A DNA stretch of 64,000 nt, taken from assembly GCA_020628645.1 (NCBI GenBank), contig JAHDES010000018.1, positions 1 to 64,000 on the forward strand, given 5' to 3'. This DNA comes from Saprospiraceae bacterium. Its GTDB lineage: Bacteria > Bacteroidota > Bacteroidia > Chitinophagales > Saprospiraceae. A program made the translations under genes and the position numbers. Below the pieces are notes generated by a model. That model made no database searches, was not told the origin of the DNA, and saw only the letters and a program-made list of their open reading frames with translations. The number at the start of each line of letters is the position of its first letter. Position 1 is the stretch's first letter. Below, piece after piece: positions 53,129-60,673 of the stretch.

Positions 53129-53827
53129 TTAATACGCTTTCCAACGTAAGCCGATTCTTATGCCAGCCTCAAACTGATTAAGGTGAGATGTTTTAAATTG
53201 TTCTACTTCAGGTTTTACCGTTAAAATTTGATCTAAAGATGCCCATTCTAAATTAAAATGTCGTTTAACACGAACAAAAGGCGAAACAGCAAAATAATCG
53301 TTAAATCCAATATCCAAGCCCATTCCAAGTCCTAAATGAAAAACTGTAGATTGATCTTCAAAGCGATTATTGTAGACCTCAATTAAATTTTGAGTATGTG
53401 TAATTCCAGGTGATAGTTGGAAAAAGAAGGCTTTATTTAATTCAATGGCTGATTTATTCGACCAAGTGGGACAATTACAATCTCCAAAAAAATCAAAGGG
53501 ATAAATATTCGTCGTTAACGAAAATTGATAAAGCTGAACTTGAAGATTCAATTGATTTTCTAAACTAGACGTATATTGATTTTCGAAATTGGCAAAAGAT
53601 AAAGTAGGGAAAAATTCTATTCTTGTTTCTTTTAATCGAAACCAGTAATCTACACCATATTGAAATCCATTAAAAAAGCTTTCTTCTTCTATACCAAACT
53701 CATCCTCAAAATCAAAAATGTAATTCCAGTTAGGTGCATTACTATTGACATAAGAGGCAGTCAAACCAATTTGTGCAAAAGAAGAAATATTAATTAATAG
53801 AAAAGAAAAAATAATTAGAACGCGCAT
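53129..53827 (-). CDS. outer-membrane beta-barrel-like protein
   Basis: A 232-residue protein with a signal peptide (residues 1-18, ending SFAQ) and a likely beta-barrel: alternating hydrophobic and polar residues, many aromatics and Gly (IGLTASYV, FQYGVDYWF, GLGMGLDIGF, FEAGIRIGLRWKAY) and a final Tyr. The last strands end in aromatic residues, as expected for OMP insertion. A pair of Cys (CNCP) lies mid-protein. I cannot name the specific family. It is preceded by an IR-rich stretch and followed by repeat family 2. Confidence 0.7.
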   Translation of the reverse strand: MRVLIIFSFLLINISSFAQIGLTASYVNSNAPNWNYIFDFEDEFGIEEESFFNGFQYGVDYWFRLKETRIEFFPTLSFANFENQYTSSLENQLNLQVQLYQFSLTTNIYPFDFFGDCNCPTWSNKSAIELNKAFFFQLSPGITHTQNLIEVYNNRFEDQSTVFHLGLGMGLDIGFNDYFAVSPFVRVKRHFNLEWASLDQILTVKPEVEQFKTSHLNQFEAGIRIGLRWKAY

Positions 53828-53917
53828 AAATAGTATTTTTTATACATACACCAATGAAGTATAAACGTTCAAAAATAAAAATCATTTTATACAAGAAAAC
53901 TATTAAAAGTTTATAAG

Positions 53918-54059
53918 AATGAAACGAGCATGATATTTATTAATCATAAATAACACACAAGGGTATGATTAAAAAATATTATGCGAGAACGCAGTGCTTA
54001 CATGTGTGCAGAAATTTTTCTGCAAATTTTAGCTACTGAAAAATTTTAAACACATGAAA
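53918..54059 (+). repeat. family 1 intergenic repeat, copy A
   Basis: A 142-base element. It carries TTAATCAT/ATGATTAA (53940-53972, 17-base loop) and, nested inside CATGTGT/ACACATG (54001-54056), the hairpin GCAGAAA-TT-TTTCTGC (54008-54023). Outside the hairpin it differs from copy B at 58241 at only a few positions. Confidence 0.85.
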
Positions 54060-54070
54060 CATCCATGACT

Positions 54071-54153
54071 ATAAATAGACACACAAAATAATGATTAAAC
54101 TAATCGTAAGACGACTTGAAGTCGGCTCACGACAATAATTTGGACATATGAAA
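54071..54153 (+). repeat. degenerate family 1 copy (A')
   Basis: Directly after copy A, the same order of blocks recurs: ATAAATAGACACACAA, ATGATTAAA, then a hairpin (CGACTT-G-AAGTCG) and GACATATGAAA. The blocks match copy A's ATAAATAACACACAA, ATGATTAAA and ACACATGAAA. Confidence 0.5.
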
Positions 54154-54157
54154 GATA

Positions 54158-55042
54158 CTAAGAATACACTTCTCCTTTACATGCTTTTAAGGTATTCATC
54201 AATAAAGAGGTAACGGTCATAGGTCCAACGCCTCCCGGTACAGGTGTAATCATACTCGATTTGGCTTCCACTCCCGCATAATCCACATCACCTGCCAAAC
54301 GATAGCCGCGTTTTCTGGTGGCATCATCTACGCGATTGATTCCTACATCTATGATGACAGCTCCTTCTTTCACCATATCGGCAGTTACAAAGTTTGCACG
54401 ACCAATAGCAGCAACAATTATATCTGCTTTTAAAGTGTATTCTTGTAAGTTTTTAGTGCGACTATGGCATAAAATTACAGTAGCATTACCAGGTTTTGCT
54501 TTACGAGAAAGGAGAATACTAATGGGCGTTCCTACGATATTGGATCGGCCAATGACTACACAAGTTTTACCTTCTGTTTCAATATTGTAGCGATCCAACA
54601 TTTGCATAATACCAAATGGAGTAGCTGGCAAATAAGAGGGAAGTCCTTGCGCCATTCGTCCGAAATTCATAGGATGAAATCCATCCACATCTTTCTTAGG
54701 ATCAATGGCAAGGGTGATATTTTCTTCATTGATATGATTGGGCAATGGTAATTGAACGATAAAGCCGTCTACATCTTCATCGGTATTGAGTTCATGAATG
54801 ATTTCAAGCAGTTCTTCTTCTGTGATAGAATCATCTTTTCGGATAAGGGTAGATTCAAAACCTACTTGTTCGCAAGAGCGCACTTTATTACGAACATAAA
54901 CTTGACTCGCAGGATTTGCTCCAACTAAAACGGCAGCTAAATGAGGAATTTTATGTCCTTGTTCTTTTAAGATTTTAACTTCGGCTGCAATTTCTTCTTT
55001 TATCGTTTCAGCCAATTGTTTGCCATCAATGATCGAACTCAT
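54158..55042 (-). CDS. folD: bifunctional methylenetetrahydrofolate dehydrogenase/cyclohydrolase
   Basis: A 294-residue enzyme that interconverts 5,10-methylene-THF, 5,10-methenyl-THF and 10-formyl-THF with NADP+. The catalytic Lys53 sits in YVRNK, GFIVQLPLPNHI (about 92-103) and DVDGFHPMNFGRMAQG are in place, PATPFG stands where PCTPxG is usual, the Rossmann VIGRSNIVGTPI (about 163-174) follows, and the late TPVPGGVGPMT closes the fold. One copy is normal in Bacteroidota. The start is close to the intergenic repeat region; no co-transcribed folate gene is seen. Confidence 0.95.
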   Translation of the reverse strand: MSSIIDGKQLAETIKEEIAAEVKILKEQGHKIPHLAAVLVGANPASQVYVRNKVRSCEQVGFESTLIRKDDSITEEELLEIIHELNTDEDVDGFIVQLPLPNHINEENITLAIDPKKDVDGFHPMNFGRMAQGLPSYLPATPFGIMQMLDRYNIETEGKTCVVIGRSNIVGTPISILLSRKAKPGNATVILCHSRTKNLQEYTLKADIIVAAIGRANFVTADMVKEGAVIIDVGINRVDDATRKRGYRLAGDVDYAGVEAKSSMITPVPGGVGPMTVTSLLMNTLKACKGEVYS

Positions 55043-55136
55043 ATCATTTGAATTTTTGATTAAGCGCGAAAATAACTATTGCAATTCACATTTTAGAAAC
55101 AAGCGACTTTTTAATTTTAAATTTAGGCTTTAGCCT

Positions 55137-56000
55137 CTATAAATCAAAACGATTTAAGTTCATTTTTTCAATCAGCATAATTAACTTTTCTGCATAGCGT
55201 TTATCTGTCGCATAACCAGCTTTACGTAAACCATGTGCCCAATCCTTATAGTTTTTTGTGCCTAATTTTTTTAAATGGCGATAACGCGATGCTTGCAATA
55301 ATTCACTATGAGCGCGATAACTTTCCCAGGCATTTTGATAATTGCGAAAGAAATCTTTATGAGTATCATCTGTAAAATTAGAACAATGCCCTTTCTTACA
55401 GCGTTTTGAAAAGCATTTCATCCCAAAATGGTTATTATTTTGACGCGATAATCGACTACCTCCAGCATCACTTTCTAGTAAGCCTTGTGCGAGCGTAATA
55501 CTGGCAGGAATACCGTATTTCTTCATTTCTGCAATAGCTACTGAAGAGAAACGCTTGACGTATTGTTCGCAAGTGTTTTTTCGTCTTTCTACTTCAACTT
55601 CTGTAGTTCGATACTTCTTTGTAAAATTATCTACTAAAACGGCACTAATATTTGAGAAATTATTAGCTGCTGGAGCAGAAGAAGATGGACTTGTGGTACT
55701 TATGGATTTAGAAGTTGTTTTTAAAATTGGTTTCTTTTCTTCTTTTTGTTTTAATATAGATGGTTCATTAGATTTTAAAGACATAGGTAAAGCTTTTGGA
55801 ACAATATTTTCCTTAGGTGGGGTAGAGGCAGTTGGTGTTGCAAAGTTGTGAGATGACATCTGAATATTAAACGACAGATTATTATTCCAAACTAAATAAG
55901 TAATTAATAGAATTAAACATACATCTAATACATGAATCTTAATTCTTCGTTTAGGAGTAGATAATGTGGTGGAGTTTCGGTCTAGTGCAAATTCAAACAT
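55137..56000 (-). CDS. glucosaminidase domain protein (membrane anchored)
   Basis: A 287-residue peptidoglycan hydrolase. The frame extends to 56042, but those 14 codons lie in the end of repeat family 2; the ATG at 56000 (MFEFALDRN) is preferred. Domains: a short cytoplasmic head, one transmembrane helix (about 20-38), a Ser/Thr/Pro/Lys-rich linker, and a glucosaminidase domain (about 150-287) with the catalytic Glu in LAQGLLESDAGGSRLSRQNN, then HFGMKC and the FFRNYQNAWESYRAHSELL tract. It cleaves between N-acetylglucosamine and N-acetylmuramic acid. Paired Cys in the domain (CFSKRCKKGHC) may bind metal or form disulfides. Confidence 0.88.
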   Translation of the reverse strand: MFEFALDRNSTTLSTPKRRIKIHVLDVCLILLITYLVWNNNLSFNIQMSSHNFATPTASTPPKENIVPKALPMSLKSNEPSILKQKEEKKPILKTTSKSISTTSPSSSAPAANNFSNISAVLVDNFTKKYRTTEVEVERRKNTCEQYVKRFSSVAIAEMKKYGIPASITLAQGLLESDAGGSRLSRQNNNHFGMKCFSKRCKKGHCSNFTDDTHKDFFRNYQNAWESYRAHSELLQASRYRHLKKLGTKNYKDWAHGLRKAGYATDKRYAEKLIMLIEKMNLNRFDL

Positions 56001-56023
56001 GGGGATGTTATTTATATTTAATT

Positions 56024-56137
56024 CAAGTTGCGGATAATTCATTATAAAGCTTCATGCGTCATATTTTGATTCAAAACTTGCCTTTTAGGCTGTTTTTCTC
56101 AAAATTCTCCTTACGAACCTTAAATCAACCGCAACTT
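56024..56137 (+). repeat. family 2 intergenic repeat, copy 2
   Basis: A 114-base element bounded by CAAGTTGCGG (56024-56033) and CCGCAACTT (56129-56137). It shares GCGTCATATTTT, TTTTTCTC and AAATTCTCCTT with the reverse complement of the element at 53019-53122. Confidence 0.75.
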
Positions 56138-56307
56138 AGGTTATTTAAAACAAATTGTATTGCAAATTTAAAACAAAAAATGTTTTAATCAAGTTTTGAA
56201 ACAAAAAAATGTTGAAAAATTGAAAAACAGTACAAATATTTCACTTAGTGTATTTTTTACACTACCTTTAAGACCAGATTATTTTTAAGTCAAAAGGACG
56301 CATATTT
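56138..56307. other. promoter region of the GlcNAc-kinase-like gene
   Basis: The remaining 170 bases before the kinase ATG are AT-rich with no ORF. I could not pick a clear TAnnTTTG box. Confidence 0.4.
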
Positions 56308-57177
56308 ATGATCTTAGTAGCAGATAGTGGCTCTACTAAAGCCGATTGGACATTGATTACATCATCTGGTAATCTCCAACATCTTAGTACAAGAGGGTTC
56401 AATCCTTTTTTCGATTCCTCTTCCTTAATCGCAGATGTGTTAACGAATGCTTTTGCTGGTCAATTGGATACTGATGCTATTGAACAGGTGTTCTATTATG
56501 GAGCAGGTTGTTCAGATGAAGAAAAGTGTTTGATTGTTACAAAAGGATTAATGGAAGTTTGCCCTAATGCTCAAGTCGAGGTACATCATGATTTATTGGC
56601 GGCAGCACGAGCGACTTGTGGCGATGAAGCTGGATTAGCTTGTATTATGGGAACGGGTTCCAATACTTGTCTTTATGACGGAAAAGATGTAGTAGATAAT
56701 GTTACCAATCTTGGATTTTTGTTAGGAGATGAAGGTAGTGGTTCTTTTTTAGGTAAAATGCTAATTAGAGCTTACTATTATAGAGAATTACCAGAAGAAT
56801 TAAAAATCAAATTTGAGAAAAGATACAAGATTACGCATCACCGTCAGATTTTAAATAAAATTTACGATGTTGAAAGTCCAAATGTATATTTAGCTTCATT
56901 TTCTCCTTTTTTGTCTGATAATAAAGACAATTTATTCATAAAAAAATTAGTTTCTGAAGCTTTTACCGAATTCATTAAACGACATATTCGTAAGTACCCC
57001 AATCACACCATTTTGCCTATTCATTTTGTTGGTTCAATAGCTTATTACTTTCAAGATATTCTTCAATTAGTTTTTGATGAAAGGGGAATGAAACTGGGGC
57101 GTATTGTTAAAAAACCAATCCAAGCCTTGACACAATATCATTTCAGAAAATATCAAACAGAAATTTTGTCAAAATAG
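56308..57177 (+). CDS. N-acetylglucosamine kinase-like (BadF/BadG) ATPase
   Basis: A 289-residue ASKHA-fold kinase of the BadF/BadG/BcrA/BcrD group, close to N-acetylglucosamine kinases. Phosphate-1 loop DSGSTKADW (6-14), the GTGSNT phosphate-2 loop (about 116-121) and a GDEGSG motif (about 142-147) are intact; the central region fits sugar binding. It probably phosphorylates GlcNAc or a related amino sugar in cell-wall recycling. The glucosaminidase gene is its divergent neighbour across repeat family 2, and pfkA follows 79 bases downstream. Confidence 0.85.
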   Translation: MILVADSGSTKADWTLITSSGNLQHLSTRGFNPFFDSSSLIADVLTNAFAGQLDTDAIEQVFYYGAGCSDEEKCLIVTKGLMEVCPNAQVEVHHDLLAAARATCGDEAGLACIMGTGSNTCLYDGKDVVDNVTNLGFLLGDEGSGSFLGKMLIRAYYYRELPEELKIKFEKRYKITHHRQILNKIYDVESPNVYLASFSPFLSDNKDNLFIKKLVSEAFTEFIKRHIRKYPNHTILPIHFVGSIAYYFQDILQLVFDERGMKLGRIVKKPIQALTQYHFRKYQTEILSK

Positions 57178-57199
57178 CTATCATATTAGTACATTTTTA

Positions 57200-57207
57200 T
57201 ATTTTTG
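57200..57207 (+). promoter_or_regulatory. -7 promoter element of pfkA
   Basis: TATTTTTG, an exact TAnnTTTG match, 49 bases before the pfkA ATG. No clear -33 box. Confidence 0.45.
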
Positions 57208-57256
57208 CCGACCAACCAAGTACCAAAACCTTTAAACAAACTATACGATCTATATT

Positions 57257-58240
57257 ATGAGCGCTGATATAAAACGTATTGCCGTATTTACTTCTGGAGG
57301 AGATGCACCAGGTATGAACGCTGCAATTCGCGCCGTTGTCCGAACAGCTACTTATCATGATTTACATATCTATGGAATAAAGCGTGGGTATGAAGGAATG
57401 ATTAAAGGGCAAATCTCACGTTTAGAAACCAAAGATGTTGGAAATATTATCCATCGAGGAGGGACTATTCTTAAAACCGCTCGTTCCAAAGAATTTCATA
57501 CTAAAAAAGGACGTAAACAAGCCTATGAAGCATTGGTCGCTCACGATATTGATGCCTGTGTTGCTATTGGAGGAAATGGTACATTCACGGGGGCTTCGGT
57601 CTTTAATAAAGAATATGACATTCCATTTGTAGGTATTCCAGGTACTATAGATAATGACTTGTATGGTACAGATTTTACGATAGGATATGACACAGCGATC
57701 AATACAGCCATTGAAGCGGTTGATCGAATTCGCGATACCGCAGATTCCCACAATCGACTATTTTTTGTAGAAGTTATGGGACGACATGCTGGATTTATTG
57801 CACTAAGTACAGGTATTGGAAGCGGAGCTGCAAGTGTATTAGTGCCAGAACGATCCAAATCTATTGAGGATTTAATCTCCATGCTCAAAAAAGGAGCGAA
57901 TCGTAAAAAATTATTTAGTCTGGTCATTGTAGCAGAAGGAAATAAAATAGGAGGAGCTACAGAAATTGCCCAAAAAGTAAAAGAACAATTTGATTATTAC
58001 GATTCAAAAGTAGCGATTATTGGTCATTTACAACGAGGAGGAGCGCCGTCTGGCTTTGATCGAGTTTTGGCTAGCCGATTAGGTTTCGGAGCGGTAGAAG
58101 CACTCATCAATGGCGAAAGTAATGTTATGATTGGGCTACAAAATAATGCAATTGCTTATACTCCTTTTAAAGCAGCCATATCAAAACACAAAGATTTAAA
58201 TGAAGATTTATTAAAAATGGCTGAAATTTTAGCATTATAA
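57257..58240 (+). CDS. pfkA: ATP-dependent 6-phosphofructokinase
   Basis: A 327-residue glycolytic enzyme that phosphorylates fructose 6-phosphate. Motifs: TSGGDAPGMNAAIRAVVR (12-29), the substrate/catalytic PGTIDND with Asp132 and Asp134, EVMGRHAGF (about 172-180), and a GGAPSGFDR segment late. The usual GGDGS Mg-ATP loop reads GGNGT, with Asn107 at the position that is Asp103 in E. coli and Gly108 at the position that favours ATP over PPi. This could lower metal affinity or be a family variation. It ends just before repeat family 1 copy B. Confidence 0.95.
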   Translation: MSADIKRIAVFTSGGDAPGMNAAIRAVVRTATYHDLHIYGIKRGYEGMIKGQISRLETKDVGNIIHRGGTILKTARSKEFHTKKGRKQAYEALVAHDIDACVAIGGNGTFTGASVFNKEYDIPFVGIPGTIDNDLYGTDFTIGYDTAINTAIEAVDRIRDTADSHNRLFFVEVMGRHAGFIALSTGIGSGAASVLVPERSKSIEDLISMLKKGANRKKLFSLVIVAEGNKIGGATEIAQKVKEQFDYYDSKVAIIGHLQRGGAPSGFDRVLASRLGFGAVEALINGESNVMIGLQNNAIAYTPFKAAISKHKDLNEDLLKMAEILAL

Positions 58241-58419
58241 AATGAAACGAGCATGATATTTATTAATCATAAATAACACACAAGGGTATGATTAAAAAAT
58301 ATTATGTGAGAACGCAGTGGTTACATGTGCGCAGAAATTCCCGCCTGTCATTATTCAATAATTTGTGGCGGACAGGTTTCTGCAAATTTTAACTACTGAA
58401 AAATTTTAAACACATGAAA
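58241..58419 (+). repeat. family 1 intergenic repeat, copy B
   Basis: A 179-base element that starts one base after the pfkA stop. It is nearly identical to copy A but the 2-base loop of GCAGAAA-TT-TTTCTGC is replaced by 39 bases (58338-58376) forming a new stem-loop: CCTGTC...GACAGG with an inner ATTATT/AATAAT. Confidence 0.85.
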
Positions 58420-58761
58420 TCATTTCACTAACAATAATTTTGTATTTCAGCCTTCATTTCGTATATTTATTTGGTATTATATCAAAATGAACAACTTTTG
58501 TAAGCGATTGAGCTTCAATATATTCCCAAATTCGCACACCTTGACACACACTATATTTTACACTTTTTTAAACAAAAAGTGACCTCTTTATAATTCCTCG
58601 TCATATAGTCGTAATCCCGAGCTAGATAGCTTCTCTATCAGCCCATGCGTATCTTATCTTTTTTATAAGAATCATAGCAAAAAAGAACTTATACCCATTC
58701 TAGATTTTTAATTAAATCTAGCAATTTTTCAACCATTATTTAGAACAAAATCAAAAGTGCA
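58420..58761. other. intergenic region before the DUF937 gene
   Basis: The 342 bases after repeat B hold two hairpins: CACTTTTT-TAAAC-AAAAAGTG (58561-58581) and CTAGATTT-TTAATT-AAATCTAG (58700-58721), the latter 40 bases before the ATG and followed by CAATTTTT. No ORF is convincing. Confidence 0.5.
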
Positions 58762-60546
58762 ATGGCAATTAATTTATTAGAACTTTTACAAGATCAACTT
58801 AAAGGAAATTTTGTTGATCAAGCTGCAGACTTTCTTGGTGAAAGTAAAGCAGTGACCAATTCTGGTATTGGTGCCCTTCTTCCTACTATCTTAGGTAGTG
58901 TAATTGGAAAAGGTGCAACGGAATCAGGTGCTGGTCGATTAATCAATATGATAAATGACGGGAAACACGACGGAGGAATTTTCGATAACTTAGGTAGTAT
59001 TTTTGGAGCAAATGGTTCTTCCAGTACATTAATTAATGTAGGTACTAGTCTTTTATCTGCATTGATGGGAAGCAAACAAGGCGGTATCCTTGATATGATT
59101 ACTTCCGCTACTGGCATGAGACGTAGCTCTTCTAACTCTTTAATGAGTATGTTAGCTCCTATGGTTATGGGAATGATCGGTAAATACGTACGTAACAAAG
59201 GACTAAATGCAGGTGGATTAATGAACCTTCTTTTAGGACAACGCAATCATGTTTCAAGCGCATTACCTGCTGGCATGGGCAGTCTTTTAGGCTTAGATAA
59301 AGTAAGTGCATCTACTGGAGCAACTGCTTCTTCTACAAGTTCTTCTTCTCATTCTTCAGGAGGCGATTCTTCTGGTGGAGGTGGATGGTGGAAATGGTTG
59401 CTTGGAGCTTTAGCAGCTTTATTCTTACTAGGTTATTTTGGCTTCCGTACAGGTTGTGCTGCTGTAGACAATGCAGCTACTACAGTAAGCGATACGACTA
59501 CAGGTGCTTTATCTTATACCAAAGACGCAGCAGGTAACTTAGTAGATGAAACAGGTAATGTGATCGCAAAAGCTGGAGAATTTACTACAAACGCAGCGGG
59601 TGAAGTAGTAGATGCTACAGGAAATGTCATTTCTAAAGCTGGAGATGCTGTAAAAGGTGCATTTAATTATACGAAAGATGCAGCAGGTAACTTGGTAGAT
59701 GAAACAGGTAATGTAATCGCAAAAGCTGGAGAATTCACCATGGATGCAGCAGGAAATGTAGTTGATGCTACAGGTAATGTCATTTCTAAAGCTGGTGAAG
59801 CAGTTGGAAATGCTGTTAACTACACTAAAGATGCAGCAGGAAACTTAGTAGATGGAACAGGTAAAGTAATTGCAAAAGCTGGTGAGTACACTATGGATGC
59901 AGGTGGTAAAGTTGTAGATGCTTCTGGTAAAGCAATTGATGGTATCACGACTACAGCAGGAAATGTAGCAGACAAAGCTGCTTCTTTAGGAACATCTGCT
60001 GTTAGCTTTTCAGAAGATGCTGCTGGTAACCTTGTTGACAAAACAGGTAAAGTAGTTTATAAAGCTGGAGAGTTCACTAAATCTGAAGAAGGATATTACA
60101 TGGATAAAGAAGGAAACCGAATCGGCGAAATCTTAGGTAAAGTGAAAGATGCTGTAGCAGGTGCTGCTACTAAAACAGCAGATGCTTTCAAATCTACTTT
60201 CTCTAATATGTTCAAAAAAGACGGTGCTTCAGGATCAACGTATGAATTAACAAAAATTCAATTCAATCCTGAAAATCAGAAAATCTCTAACTACTCAAAA
60301 GCTGAAGTAGAAGGTCTTGCAGCAGCATTAAAAGCTGATTCAAACGCAAAGATTCAAGTGCAAGCATTTACTAATGACGGAGGCGGTGCCCTTAAAAATA
60401 AGGAGCTTTCTTCTATGCGTGCTTCTATCGTGAAAAACATGCTAGTTGCTTTAGGTGTTGATAAAGGACAAATTAGTTCTAAAGGAATGAGTGCGAAAGA
60501 TGAAGCAAAAGCGGCTGCAAATAAAGTAGAAATTGTAGTGGAATAA
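58762..60546 (+). CDS. DUF937 protein with internal 51-residue repeats and OmpA-like C-terminus
   Basis: A 594-residue protein. Residues about 1-180 match DUF937 (MAINLLELLQ; GIGALLPTILGSVIGKGA; MLAPMVMGMIGKY). One transmembrane helix sits at about 212-230 after a Gly/Ser linker. Then come about 3.5 tandem repeats of 51 residues, each with two copies of a DAAGNVVDxTGNVIxKAG-like unit (residues about 252-450); the DNA period is 153 bases. A C-terminal OmpA-like domain (about 495-594) has the KIQFNPENQKIS strand and the LSSMRASIVKNMLVALGV helix, so it may bind peptidoglycan. An envelope-spanning role is plausible. Confidence 0.85.
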   Translation: MAINLLELLQDQLKGNFVDQAADFLGESKAVTNSGIGALLPTILGSVIGKGATESGAGRLINMINDGKHDGGIFDNLGSIFGANGSSSTLINVGTSLLSALMGSKQGGILDMITSATGMRRSSSNSLMSMLAPMVMGMIGKYVRNKGLNAGGLMNLLLGQRNHVSSALPAGMGSLLGLDKVSASTGATASSTSSSSHSSGGDSSGGGGWWKWLLGALAALFLLGYFGFRTGCAAVDNAATTVSDTTTGALSYTKDAAGNLVDETGNVIAKAGEFTTNAAGEVVDATGNVISKAGDAVKGAFNYTKDAAGNLVDETGNVIAKAGEFTMDAAGNVVDATGNVISKAGEAVGNAVNYTKDAAGNLVDGTGKVIAKAGEYTMDAGGKVVDASGKAIDGITTTAGNVADKAASLGTSAVSFSEDAAGNLVDKTGKVVYKAGEFTKSEEGYYMDKEGNRIGEILGKVKDAVAGAATKTADAFKSTFSNMFKKDGASGSTYELTKIQFNPENQKISNYSKAEVEGLAAALKADSNAKIQVQAFTNDGGGALKNKELSSMRASIVKNMLVALGVDKGQISSKGMSAKDEAKAAANKVEIVVE

Positions 60547-60571
60547 TTTCCACACTCCAATCACCGATATT

Positions 60572-60605
60572 AAGAGTTGTCTATTCTTTAGGCAACTCTT
60601 TTTTT
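60572..60605 (+). terminator. terminator of the DUF937 gene
   Basis: AAGAGTTG (60572-60579) pairs with CAACTCTT (60593-60600), followed by a run of Ts to 60605. Confidence 0.8.
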
Positions 60606-60673
60606 ATGATGTTGTAAGAAGAAATTCTAGTATACTTACTTTGGATAATATTTTTATCTTAGCGAAAAAAAAT

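Noticed and set aside
53918-54153. Insertion sequence remnant
   Set aside because: No transposase fragment or long terminal repeat; the sequence fits a small structured repeat better.
58818-59246. 142-codon minus-strand frame opposite DUF937
   Set aside because: Composition follows the repetitive plus-strand gene; no start context or domain of its own.
59512-60110. Possible CRISPR or satellite array
   Set aside because: The 153-base period is in frame with the DUF937 gene and encodes protein repeats.
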